From an uncultured Clostridia bacterium (lineage in GTDB: Bacteria; Bacillota; Clostridia; Christensenellales; UBA1242): a stretch of 64,000 nucleotides of DNA. The stretch's first letter is position 1; each line of letters starts with the position of its first letter. The DNA is taken from contig CALWOV010000004.1 in assembly GCA_944383275.1 (NCBI GenBank), positions 23,091-87,090 of the forward strand, given 5' to 3'. Position numbers and translations under genes: made by a program. Shown here piece after piece: positions 42,271 through 50,959 of the stretch. The notes under the pieces are model-generated. The model did no database searches. It saw only the letters and a list, made by a program, of their open reading frames with translations, and had not been told where the DNA came from.

Positions 42271-43139
42271 ATTTTTTCTGAATTATTTTGTCTTTGCTGT
42301 TTTTGTTCTAGCCCAAGTTCAATGCCCTTATTAATTTCTTGTTCGGTAAACGGAATTTCAGAACAAGTGTTTAAAATATAATTGTTGTTTGCTTTATAAT
42401 TATCTGGGATTTTAGTTTTTAAAGGAAATTCTTTTTTTACTAAATCAATATATTCATCTAAAGAACAATTTATACTGTCTCGTATTGATATAAGTTTTAA
42501 ATCGTTTAAAGTGTTTTCATAGGTTGGTTCTTGTTTTTCCCAACCTTTTGGCAATATAAAATCTCCACCTATCACTTCAACCTTACTAATACCTAAATTA
42601 TTTTTTGTATCAAAACTTGAAATTAATTTTGCAATAATACAAGTTTTTATTACAGATGTTTGTTTTTCATTAGTTGGAACAAACCTATATTTTGGTTCTG
42701 GAATATATAAACCAAAATTTTCTTTAAAATTTGAAATACAACGCGCTTGATAAATATATGGTGTTAACATAAACTCTCGTTTAAATCGCCCTGCTTCCAT
42801 TGCTCGATATTCGGTTGGAGCAATAATTGTATTATCAATTTGATGAAAATGACATAACAAACCTGCTTCTTTTTTTAATCTTCCAAACTCAAGTGTTGGA
42901 AGCCCCATCAATACTGTTTGCATATTATTAGGGCTTTTAAGCACATAAACCATTAAATCGTTGCCATAATTAATAAATTGCGTTTTAACTTTCTTCCTTG
43001 GAATATTGTTCTCTTCTGCATATGATATTTCTAATTTTTCAAGCACTTTTTTTGAACATAAATATTCCACATACTCACATTCATTTAATGCGAAAATCAT
43101 CAATTCAACATTACTTTCTAAACCTAAATTATTTTTCAT
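42264..43139 (-). CDS. Hypothetical protein, 291 aa
   Basis: A soluble protein with a weak AGTAGGTAAAT site before its ATG. It shows mixed helix and strand, including VYVLKSPNNMQTVLMGLPTLEFGR and CHFHQIDNTIIAPTEYRAMEAGRFKREF, and a charged C-terminus with EQKQQRQNN. No known motif was recognised. It stands near two other unrecognised leftward genes (43298 and 45405), each with its own terminator or spacer. Confidence 0.7.
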   Translation of the reverse strand: MKNNLGLESNVELMIFALNECEYVEYLCSKKVLEKLEISYAEENNIPRKKVKTQFINYGNDLMVYVLKSPNNMQTVLMGLPTLEFGRLKKEAGLLCHFHQIDNTIIAPTEYRAMEAGRFKREFMLTPYIYQARCISNFKENFGLYIPEPKYRFVPTNEKQTSVIKTCIIAKLISSFDTKNNLGISKVEVIGGDFILPKGWEKQEPTYENTLNDLKLISIRDSINCSLDEYIDLVKKEFPLKTKIPDNYKANNNYILNTCSEIPFTEQEINKGIELGLEQKQQRQNNSEKIM

Positions 43140-43204
43140 ATTTACCTACTTTAAATTAAGTATAACACAACAAAACCTAATTTTAAAGAGATTTCTTATT
43201 GTAA

Positions 43205-43236
43205 AAAAAGTCTTACTTTCCTAGATAAGACTTTTT
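43205..43236. terminator. Terminator of the 651-aa gene
   Basis: An 11-bp stem (AAAAAGTCTTA with TAAGACTTTTT, 10-nt loop) lies 60 bases downstream of the leftward 651-aa gene and has T-runs on both sides. Confidence 0.8.
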
Positions 43237-43297
43237 ATAAATTTTTAATAATTATTATAAGAATAATTTATTTATATGAAATGATACTTTTATGTAA

Positions 43298-45253
43298 TTA
43301 TAAACTTTGGAAAAATTCTTTAATATTATTTTCTGGCCCCTTCTTGCTTTCACGCAATTCTTTTTTATATTTTGCAGTGCGTTCTCGGATTGCTTTAATT
43401 TCTTCGGCTTGTTTTTTTGCAATTTCATCTTTTTTCTTTTCTAACTTTAATGCGAATGTTGGATATGTTGCACAAAGATCATCAAGTTCAGCACGCTTTT
43501 CTGGAGTGAGCTTTTCATAGTTTGCAATAGCAGTTTGCACTTCTGCTTTTGCACGTTTAATTAGTTGATTCCTATTATTATAAAGATAGCTAAATTGCTC
43601 CTCGCAACTCATATTTGCAAATTGAGCACGCATTTCTTCGGTAGTTTGACTGTCACTAAGATATTCTTGTTTGATATAAGTAAATAACCAACCATTAATT
43701 TTTACAGGTTTTCTACCAGCTTTATGTTGTTGCTCTGTTTTGTCAGTTGTTGTTTCTTCTATTTTAGTGGAATTTTGAGTTGAACTATGCATTTTTTCAG
43801 CTGTAATATTTTTACTTTCTTTATCTTGATTGCTGTGTGATTCTATACCTTGCTTTTTCTTATTTTCGACAATATCAACAGTTTCTTTTGTTTCTTTTTG
43901 CTTATCTTCCACTTTCTCTAATTTATGTTGATTGTTTAATTGTGTTACTTCCGTTTTGCGTGTTAATAGATCTAGCTCAGATACTTTTTCAGAAGTATCA
44001 TCTTCCACGCTAATATCAATTAATTCAGACTCAGTTGCATCTGCAGATTCAACAGAAAGTACTTTTGATTTATCAGTTTGGGTAATTCTGCCAATTTTTA
44101 TTATGGCTTTTTGTTTCTCTAATTGTTTATCTGAATTTACTGATTCACCTTGCTGCTTAATAATTTTTCCAATTTTTCCTTCTTGAGTAATTCCAAAATG
44201 TAGTGCACTAATATGCTTACCTGTTTGACCAAGTGAACTAAGGTCGTAACCATAAGCACTAAACATAAGATAACAAGGAAACGCAACATATTTAGGTTGT
44301 TGTGAAATTTCTAATAAAAGTTTATTATAATTTTCACTTTCCCCATTTTCACACATCATTACACAATCTAACATAACTTTTAATTCAGGTTCATTAACTA
44401 AAGACACAACGGCTTGTGGGTTAATATACTTGTTATGCATAGCATCTCTCAATTTGTTAACATAATTACACACTAAATCTAATTTTTTATCAAAACATTT
44501 TTGCTTGTCTTCGTTGTCATATGGTGATTCATATCTAAAAACAAAATCTTTAAAATTATCATCAAGTTCCTGAGCAAGTAAACGACTTTGATTTTTTGTT
44601 CTATAACCAATCATCATTTCGTGTCTTTCAATATTTGCTAAATCAGCACCAGTAAGAGCAATACCAGCACGCTTTTTCGCTTCTGTTGCAGCAAAAACAG
44701 CATCTACCCCCATATCTACACCCTGTAAAGCACCAATTATGCTATACATATATGAAGTGCCGATTTGACGTAACTCGTAGTTAGATAAACTTCCTGCTGC
44801 TTCTTTTGAACTAAATGAATAATCTATAAATATACTAAGACGATCTCGCAATTTTTTATCCATATCTTCTATTTTTTCTTTGTGAGATTCGTGTAAATCT
44901 TTAGTAAGTCTTATCAAAGAACCAAATGAATTAGCTTTACCCGCTTCAGTAAACACCGTTAAAGTAGCACTATCTAACTCGTAAATTTTCACACAAAAAT
45001 CTGCAATCTTATTGATAACTTCTTTACGAGTTTCTAGATCAGAACTATTTCTTAAAACATCTTCTGCCCAATCTTGAATTTGATTATATTCATTAACCAA
45101 CTTTTGTGCTTCATTGATATATTTTTGAGAAGTTTCGTTTACTTGAATATCATGTGCGTTAGAACTGTGAGGAAAACCATACATTTCACGAACACTTCTA
45201 CTTGTTTTTCCTTTATCTAAAAAAGGACCATCTTTTGAAGGTTTTGCAGACAT
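43298..45253 (-). CDS. Large hypothetical protein with charged linker, 651 aa
   Basis: Residues 1-400 are largely helical with no signal peptide (MSAKPSKDGPFLDKGKTSRSVREMYGF at the start). A hydrophilic Lys/Glu/Thr/Ser-rich linker spans about 410-520. A second helical domain follows, containing KINGWLFTYIKQEYLSDSQTTEEMRAQF and a charged coiled coil (KLEKKKDEIAKKQAEEIKAIRERTAKYKKEL). Two-domain structure with a disordered linker is visible; the family is not recognised. The start follows GGATGG. Confidence 0.7.
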   Translation of the reverse strand: MSAKPSKDGPFLDKGKTSRSVREMYGFPHSSNAHDIQVNETSQKYINEAQKLVNEYNQIQDWAEDVLRNSSDLETRKEVINKIADFCVKIYELDSATLTVFTEAGKANSFGSLIRLTKDLHESHKEKIEDMDKKLRDRLSIFIDYSFSSKEAAGSLSNYELRQIGTSYMYSIIGALQGVDMGVDAVFAATEAKKRAGIALTGADLANIERHEMMIGYRTKNQSRLLAQELDDNFKDFVFRYESPYDNEDKQKCFDKKLDLVCNYVNKLRDAMHNKYINPQAVVSLVNEPELKVMLDCVMMCENGESENYNKLLLEISQQPKYVAFPCYLMFSAYGYDLSSLGQTGKHISALHFGITQEGKIGKIIKQQGESVNSDKQLEKQKAIIKIGRITQTDKSKVLSVESADATESELIDISVEDDTSEKVSELDLLTRKTEVTQLNNQHKLEKVEDKQKETKETVDIVENKKKQGIESHSNQDKESKNITAEKMHSSTQNSTKIEETTTDKTEQQHKAGRKPVKINGWLFTYIKQEYLSDSQTTEEMRAQFANMSCEEQFSYLYNNRNQLIKRAKAEVQTAIANYEKLTPEKRAELDDLCATYPTFALKLEKKKDEIAKKQAEEIKAIRERTAKYKKELRESKKGPENNIKEFFQSL

Positions 45254-45404
45254 TTTATCGCTACCATCCTTTATTATTTTTATAGCTAAATTATATCATA
45301 AAAACACAAAAAAGTCAATATGCAAATTTTTTAATAACAGCATATTGACTTGTTAAAAACTATTAAATTTATAGTGAAAAAATAGTAAAAATATTAGTTT
45401 TTTA

Positions 45405-46172
45405 TTATTGATTATCATAGAATTTAAGCAAACTTTCTTGCAATTCGTGATTATAAAAACGAACACTTTTTATTGGTGAAATTAAATAGTTTAAACTTAT
45501 TAACAAAGCATTCATAATTTTTAAATTGCCAAGTTCTAAACTTTCTAAAGTTGCATCAATAGTAATATTTATCTCATCTTTTCTATCTTGTTTAACTTTA
45601 TGGTCTTGGTTAACAGTTTCTTGAATTTGCGATAGAATGGTTGAGATTTCATCATAGAAATCACCAATTAAATCATTTTCTTCTTCAATATATTCTTCTG
45701 TTTCCATTTCTTCCATTGATTCCTCTACTTCTCTTTTTTCAACTTCATATCCAAGCATTTCAAGTGTTGCATCTCTGAATGGCAAAATTACATTATCTAC
45801 AAAATCGTTAAAACAATCAACAATAAGCCTGCCTTCTGCATTAAAATAATCACGCACAAAAGAATGTAAATCTAGCCTGTGTGCATCAAACTCGCTTAAC
45901 AAACCAAAAACCAAAGCAACAATTTTATTTGCTTCGTTTGGCAATTTAAAACATACATTTGTTAAATCGTTTTTAACTTGCGCTTTTGCAAATTCATTAT
46001 CAAAATTAAAGTTTACAAGTGCTTCCCCCACAGTTGCAATAAGTTCTGGGCTTGCCACAATGGCTTTTAAAATTTGTGAGATTTTTGCATCTGCAAGAAT
46101 AAATTTTGCATTTTTCATATCACTACACGCATCATAAAATGCGCGTATTTTTTCATCTGAAATTTCTTGCAT
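45405..46172 (-). CDS. Hypothetical protein, 255 aa
   Basis: A helical acidic protein. The first part (MQEISDEKIRAFYDACSDMKNAKFILADAKI) looks like a soluble helical bundle. An acidic hinge (EESMEEMETEEYIEEEND, about 155-175) leads to a second helical part containing LESLELGNLKIMNALLISLNYLISP. No cysteines beyond a few, and no signal peptide. No family recognised. The start follows AAAGGGG. It diverges from the DUF4364-type gene. Confidence 0.7.
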   Translation of the reverse strand: MQEISDEKIRAFYDACSDMKNAKFILADAKISQILKAIVASPELIATVGEALVNFNFDNEFAKAQVKNDLTNVCFKLPNEANKIVALVFGLLSEFDAHRLDLHSFVRDYFNAEGRLIVDCFNDFVDNVILPFRDATLEMLGYEVEKREVEESMEEMETEEYIEEENDLIGDFYDEISTILSQIQETVNQDHKVKQDRKDEINITIDATLESLELGNLKIMNALLISLNYLISPIKSVRFYNHELQESLLKFYDNQ

Positions 46173-46316
46173 ATAAAACCCCTTTTTTATAAAAAATTAT
46201 TTTTAAAAAGCATATAAAGAACAGCAAATTCTATTTAAGTAAAAAAATTATAACATATCAAAAACAAAACACAAAATGTTTTAAAGAAAAATTTTTAATT
46301 TTCAACCCCATTTTGA

Positions 46317-46345
46317 TTGCTAGAATTAAAAGTGTGTGTTATAAT
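46317..46345 (+). promoter_or_regulatory. Promoter of the DUF4364-type gene
   Basis: TTGCTA (46317-46322), a 17-bp spacer and TATAAT (46340-46345) lie about 31 bases upstream of the GTG start. This upstream position shows that the longer frame beginning at 46313 is not translated from there. Confidence 0.65.
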
Positions 46346-46375
46346 ATTTTCGTTTTAAATGGAGGGATAAAAGTT

Positions 46376-46933
46376 GTGAAATTAAATTTTTCATCAGATG
46401 ATGCCGGCACTAAACTTATTTTGCTTTACACTTTAGAGCAAATGGAAATTCCCTTAAATGAACATTTTATTTTTGACATATGCACATCAAGGAATGACTG
46501 GATTAATTATATGGAATGCAAAATGGTATTTCCTGAACTTATAAAATTTAATCTTATATATTCACCTGATGCAGACAGTAAAACAAAAAGATACACACTT
46601 ACAGCAATGGGCAGAAACTGTCTTGCATCATTTTATCAAGATATACCAGAAGACTTACGGGCAAAAATTTCTGAATTTTGCAAAACTAACCGAATGTATT
46701 TTAAACGCTTACAAGAATATGTTGCCGACTTTAAAAAGAATAGTGATGGAACATATATGGTTACAATGCGAATTATCGATGCTACTTCAAACATACCTAC
46801 TTTTGAAATTAAAATCAATCTTCAAACACGAGCAGAAGCCGTTAAGGCAGTTGAACTTTGGACAGAAAAAGCACCTTCCTTTTATGAGTTTGTTTATTCA
46901 AATTTACTTGATTGGGGGGCAAAAGGAGAATAA
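46376..46933 (+). CDS. DUF4364-type protein
   Basis: I start at GTG 46376 with GGAGGG nine bases upstream, giving 185 aa. The frame also runs upstream over the promoter, which is rejected. The sequence KLNFSSDDAGTKLILLYTLEQMEIPLNEHFIFDI and the following winged-helix-like region (YTLTAMGRNCLASFYQDIP) match the DUF4364 group, small proteins of unknown role widespread in Clostridia. A winged-helix DNA-binding function is possible. It lies two bases before the TSCPD gene. Confidence 0.8.
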   Translation: MKLNFSSDDAGTKLILLYTLEQMEIPLNEHFIFDICTSRNDWINYMECKMVFPELIKFNLIYSPDADSKTKRYTLTAMGRNCLASFYQDIPEDLRAKISEFCKTNRMYFKRLQEYVADFKKNSDGTYMVTMRIIDATSNIPTFEIKINLQTRAEAVKAVELWTEKAPSFYEFVYSNLLDWGAKGE

Positions 46934-46935
46934 AT

Positions 46936-47247
46936 ATGGAAGCATTTAGAACATCAGGAACTTGTTCACGACAAATTTTATTTCAAGTTGACGAAAATGA
47001 CATTTTAATCGACTTAAAGTTTCTAGGGGGTTGTGCTGGTGGACTTCAGGCAATATCAAGATTAACTATTGGCAAAAATATAAATGAAGTTATTATTATT
47101 TGTGAAGGCATTAGATGTAAAAATGATACAAGTTGCCCAGACCAACTTGCAAAAGCACTTAAAGATTTTATTAAGCGCCGTGAAGATGAAAAAAATGGTA
47201 TATTACCAGCAAAACGTGGTCACCCACAGGTATTAAAACTTAATTAA
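46936..47247 (+). CDS. TSCPD-domain protein (TIGR03905 type)
   Basis: A 103-aa protein with the name-giving TSCPD motif near residue 70 (CKNDTSCPDQLAKALK) and GGCAGGLQAISRL. Such small proteins share a domain with the C-terminus of class II-type ribonucleotide reductases; the isolated form has no assigned activity. Start ATG 46936 follows AAGGAG. It is coupled to the DUF4364-type gene and ends in a bidirectional terminator. Confidence 0.85.
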   Translation: MEAFRTSGTCSRQILFQVDENDILIDLKFLGGCAGGLQAISRLTIGKNINEVIIICEGIRCKNDTSCPDQLAKALKDFIKRREDEKNGILPAKRGHPQVLKLN

Positions 47248-47286
47248 AAAAGTTTCCAAACTATTTTTGAGTGGAAACTTTTTTTG
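47246..47286. terminator. Bidirectional terminator in ftsW stop
   Basis: A 13-bp stem (AAAAAAGTTTCCA with TGGAAACTTTTTT) has the ftsW stop codon (47261-47263) in its 13-nt loop. T-runs flank both sides, ending the converging TSCPD and ftsW genes. Confidence 0.85.
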
Positions 47287-48451
47287 TTAACTTCCATTTT
47301 TTACCAAAAGGATTTTCTGCTGTATGAAATTTATTTACTGCGCTTTGTCGTGAAATATTTAACAAAATTCCTATAGCACCTAAGAACACAACTAAACTTG
47401 TGCTTCCTGCACTTATAAGAGGAAGAGGTAAACCTGTTGGTGGAACAAGGCCTGTTACAACTGCAACATTAAGAACAACTTGAACTGCCAAAACCGAGGT
47501 TATCCCCACAGCAAGCAAGCACCCAAATCTTGTGTTTGCTTTTATGGCTATTTTATAGCCACTGAAAATTAAAACACCAAACACAAGTAAAACAAGTATT
47601 GCCCCAACAAGCCCTAACTCTTCGCCTATTATTGAGAATATAAAATCACTTTCGCTGAAAGGAAGATATGAATATTTTGCTCTTGACTGAAAAAGCCCAA
47701 CACCAAACCAGCCACCAGAACCAAGTGAAAAAAGCGATTGAATAAGTTGAAAGCCCTCGCCTTGTGGGCTTGCCCAAGGGTCTAGAAAAGCCATTAATCG
47801 TTTTATTCTGTAAGGTTCAAGAAAAATTAGCACAGGAATTAATGCCATAACAGGAATTGACAACATTACTAAATGTTTAATTCTTGCGCCACCAACTAAA
47901 AGCATAATTAAGCACACAGCACCAACACAAAGTGTTATAGACATATTGGGTTCAAGCATTATTAAAACACACATTACCCCACCAGCTAGCAAAACAGGTA
48001 AAATTCCCTTAAATTTTTGCACAGATTGTTGATGTTCTGCCATATAGCCAGCGCAAAATAATATAAGACAAAATTTTGCTACTTCACTTGCCTGAAAACT
48101 GAATGAACCGAAACCTATCCATCTTTTTGCGCCATAACTTTCAATTCCAATTCCTGGAATAAAAACAATAAGCAAAAGTAAAATTCCAAGACCTAATGCC
48201 CAATATTTTAGTTTTGCTAAAAATTTATAATCTACAAAATAACAAAAAGTAAGTGCTAAAATTCCAAGTATTAAACCTATTAATTGTTTATCGGCATAAT
48301 AGAAAGCATTACCAAAATTTTTTTCGGCATTATAACACGAAGCAGAATAAACCATTATAACACCAAAAACAGCAAGTAAAATTGCAGGAACTAAAACCCA
48401 CCAATTAATAGAGTGATTACTATTATCAAAGATGGAAAATTTAGTTTTCAC
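47261..48451 (-). CDS. ftsW: Peptidoglycan glycosyltransferase FtsW (SEDS family)
   Basis: A 396-aa SEDS polymerase with about ten membrane segments. Family phrases are VMVYSASCYNAEKNFG, FQASEVAKFCLILF, EPNMS, GSGGWFGVGLFQSRAKYSYLPFSESDFIFSIIGEELGLVG and TGLPLPLISAGSTSLVVFLG. The putative catalytic Asp region SESDFIF is intact. Start GTG overlaps the murD stop by four bases (GTGA). Sequence alone does not separate FtsW from SpoVE; the cluster position favours the division enzyme. Confidence 0.93.
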   Translation of the reverse strand: MKTKFSIFDNSNHSINWWVLVPAILLAVFGVIMVYSASCYNAEKNFGNAFYYADKQLIGLILGILALTFCYFVDYKFLAKLKYWALGLGILLLLIVFIPGIGIESYGAKRWIGFGSFSFQASEVAKFCLILFCAGYMAEHQQSVQKFKGILPVLLAGGVMCVLIMLEPNMSITLCVGAVCLIMLLVGGARIKHLVMLSIPVMALIPVLIFLEPYRIKRLMAFLDPWASPQGEGFQLIQSLFSLGSGGWFGVGLFQSRAKYSYLPFSESDFIFSIIGEELGLVGAILVLLVFGVLIFSGYKIAIKANTRFGCLLAVGITSVLAVQVVLNVAVVTGLVPPTGLPLPLISAGSTSLVVFLGAIGILLNISRQSAVNKFHTAENPFGKKWKLTKKVSTQK

Positions 48452-49791
48452 TTTTGCAACTCCTTAACCAAAAATTTAAAGAAATCGCCACGCTGTTCAT
48501 AATTTACAAATTGGTCGAAACTTGCACAGGCTGGAGACAATAAAATTGTTGTTCCATCATGCGAGTTTTTAACTGCCAAATCAAACGCTTCTTCAAGATT
48601 TTCACACCTTGTTATATTTTCAAAACCTGCTAAATGTGCGTGATGAAATATTTTTCTTGCTGTTGCTCCGAAAACAAAAATTTGTTTAACACACTGTGGC
48701 ATATGCTTAAAAAATTCTGCAAAGTTTTCGCCCTTATCACTTCCCCCCATAAGCAAAAACACATTATCTTCAAAAGCCGTTAAGGCAGTTAAACAAGAAG
48801 TTATATTTGTTGCTTTCGAGTCGTTATAAAATTTTATTGTTCCAATATTTCCAACAAACTCTAAACGATGTTCTGGAGTTTTAAATTCTTGCAAAGAATT
48901 TTGCATTGATGTAAAACTTACACCATAAATTCTTGCCATAAGACAAGCACACATAGCGTTATATATATTATGCTTCCCAACAAAAGTGCATTTAGATAAA
49001 TCAACACTTCCTGCTTTTTTACTATTTTCAACGAAAAATATTTTTTTATCTTTAAAATATGCACCATCGGTTTTAGGTGGAAGTTTTTTCCCAAAATATA
49101 AACAATTAAAATGTGTGTTCCCCATAATTCTTACAACAGGTTCATCAATATTAAGAACTGCATAACAATTTTGGTCTAGATTGGTAAATATTTTTCTTTT
49201 TGCAGATACATAATTTTCCATTGTTTTATATCGGTCTAGATGGTCGGGAGCAATATTTAAAAAACCAACTACTTTAGGTTTGAATTTTTCTATGTGTTCA
49301 AGTTGAAAACTGCTTACTTCACAAACAGTAACATCATCATAATCTATTTTATCTAGTTCAGCACAAAAAGCATTTCCTATGTTTCCAACACAATGTGTTT
49401 TTTTGCCAGCATCGTTTAAAATTTTATTTAGCATTAAAGTTGCTGTTGTTTTTCCATTAGTTCCTGTTATGGCAAGCACATCACAGTTGCAGTTTCGAAA
49501 ACTAAGTTCAAGTTCGCTTATAACAGGAATATTATATTTTGCGCCGAGTTCTATCCAAAAATCAGGCAAAACACCAGGACTTATAACTATGGCAGACAAA
49601 TTTTTTGCAACTTTTTTAGACAATTTTGTTATAGGTATAACGCGTGGTGGTAAAATTTTGCTTTTTATGAGTTCTTTTGCAAGTCCCCTTTTTGCATCAT
49701 AAACCCAAACATTATGATTATTTTTATATAAATACAAAACAGCAGCAATTCCACTTCTTGCAAGACCAACAACTAAATAGTTTTTTTGCAT
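48448..49791 (-). CDS. murD: UDP-N-acetylmuramoylalanine-D-glutamate ligase
   Basis: A 447-aa Mur ligase. The N-terminal UDP-binding fold begins NYLVVGLARSGIAA, the ATP loop is TGTNGKTT (about 109-116), the central domain has CEVSSFQLE and NIAPDHLDRY, and the C-terminal domain begins HRLEFVGNIGTIKFYNDSKATN. All are MurD features. It lies 166 bp downstream of mraY, in a gap with no gene where murF might have been. The start follows AAGGGTG. Confidence 0.95.
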   Translation of the reverse strand: MQKNYLVVGLARSGIAAVLYLYKNNHNVWVYDAKRGLAKELIKSKILPPRVIPITKLSKKVAKNLSAIVISPGVLPDFWIELGAKYNIPVISELELSFRNCNCDVLAITGTNGKTTATLMLNKILNDAGKKTHCVGNIGNAFCAELDKIDYDDVTVCEVSSFQLEHIEKFKPKVVGFLNIAPDHLDRYKTMENYVSAKRKIFTNLDQNCYAVLNIDEPVVRIMGNTHFNCLYFGKKLPPKTDGAYFKDKKIFFVENSKKAGSVDLSKCTFVGKHNIYNAMCACLMARIYGVSFTSMQNSLQEFKTPEHRLEFVGNIGTIKFYNDSKATNITSCLTALTAFEDNVFLLMGGSDKGENFAEFFKHMPQCVKQIFVFGATARKIFHHAHLAGFENITRCENLEEAFDLAVKNSHDGTTILLSPACASFDQFVNYEQRGDFFKFLVKELQK

Positions 49792-49957
49792 ATAACACCC
49801 TTTATTTTATAATTTAAGTTTTGTTTTAAAAACTTAAAAATGAAACAAAACTTTTTTCTAATTTAAATTTAAAAAGTAAAATTTAAAACTTAATTTAAAG
49901 CATTATTATTGTATCTTTAAATTATAAAATAATTTTGAAACTTCAACTTTTATAAAT

Positions 49958-50959
49958 TTAAATTAAACATAATAACACTGCAATAACGCTTGCTATTATT
50001 GTTATAATTATATATATGGCAACAATTTTAGTTTCATTCACACCTTTTTGTTCAAAATGGTGATGTAAGGGTGCCATTAAGAAAATTCTTTTTTTAGTTA
50101 ATTTATAATAACCCACTTGCAAACATACGCTTATTGCACTTACAACAAACATAATACATATTAAAATTAAAAACAAAGTTTGCCCACAAAAAACTGCCAA
50201 TGCGCAAATAAGCCCACCTAATGCAAGTGAACCTGTGTCGCCCATAAATATTTTTGCAGGATAAGCATTAAAACACAAAAAGGCTAAAACACCACCACCT
50301 GCACAAGCCCCAAGTAAAGCAAGGTTTTCCATTTCTTGAGAATATTCAATTCCATAACCCATTGTAAGTAAAAAATCTTTTGTAAGTAAAATTATAACGG
50401 TAAAACCAATAAGTGAAACAAAACTTACTCCACCAGCAAGCCCATCTAGCCCATCGGTTAAATTTGCACTGTTTGTCATTGCAAGAAATGTAAAGATTAC
50501 AAAAGGAATAATAACCCAACCAATATCAACCATCGTAAAGCCCCAAGGCAAAAACATCGAGCCACCCATATATTGATTTTCATAAACAAACCAAGCAATT
50601 AAAACAGCAATACCAACTTGTCCTATAATTTTTTGATAAGCACGCAAACCAAGATTTTTATGCGTTTTTACTTTGATAAAATCGTCTAAAAAACCAAGCA
50701 AACCATAACATAAAAAAACAGCCAAAGCAACGATTGCTATTTGTGCTTGTCCATTTGAAAACACAAAAAAAGCAACTGTAGTTGAAAGCAAAAAAATCAG
50801 CCCTCCCAAAGTTGGAGTGCCCTGCTTTTGTTTGTGTGCTTCAACATAATGAAGAATTGTTTGTTTTGCTTTAAGTTTCTTAACCAATGTGATAATAACA
50901 GGAGCAAAAACACAACCAGCAAGAAAAGAAAACAAAAAACCCCAAAGAATTTGTATCAT
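49958..50959 (-). CDS. mraY: Phospho-N-acetylmuramoyl-pentapeptide transferase
   Basis: A 333-aa enzyme with ten membrane segments that makes lipid I. Signature elements are TPTLGGLIFLL, FLDDFIKV, NLTDGLDGLAGG with metal-binding Asp residues, FMGDTGSLALG and the loop APLHHHFEQKG. Start ATG overlaps the murE stop (ATGA), with AGGAGCG upstream. Normally murF lies between murE and mraY; here they are fused directly. Confidence 0.96.
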   Translation of the reverse strand: MIQILWGFLFSFLAGCVFAPVIITLVKKLKAKQTILHYVEAHKQKQGTPTLGGLIFLLSTTVAFFVFSNGQAQIAIVALAVFLCYGLLGFLDDFIKVKTHKNLGLRAYQKIIGQVGIAVLIAWFVYENQYMGGSMFLPWGFTMVDIGWVIIPFVIFTFLAMTNSANLTDGLDGLAGGVSFVSLIGFTVIILLTKDFLLTMGYGIEYSQEMENLALLGACAGGGVLAFLCFNAYPAKIFMGDTGSLALGGLICALAVFCGQTLFLILICIMFVVSAISVCLQVGYYKLTKKRIFLMAPLHHHFEQKGVNETKIVAIYIIITIIASVIAVLLCLI

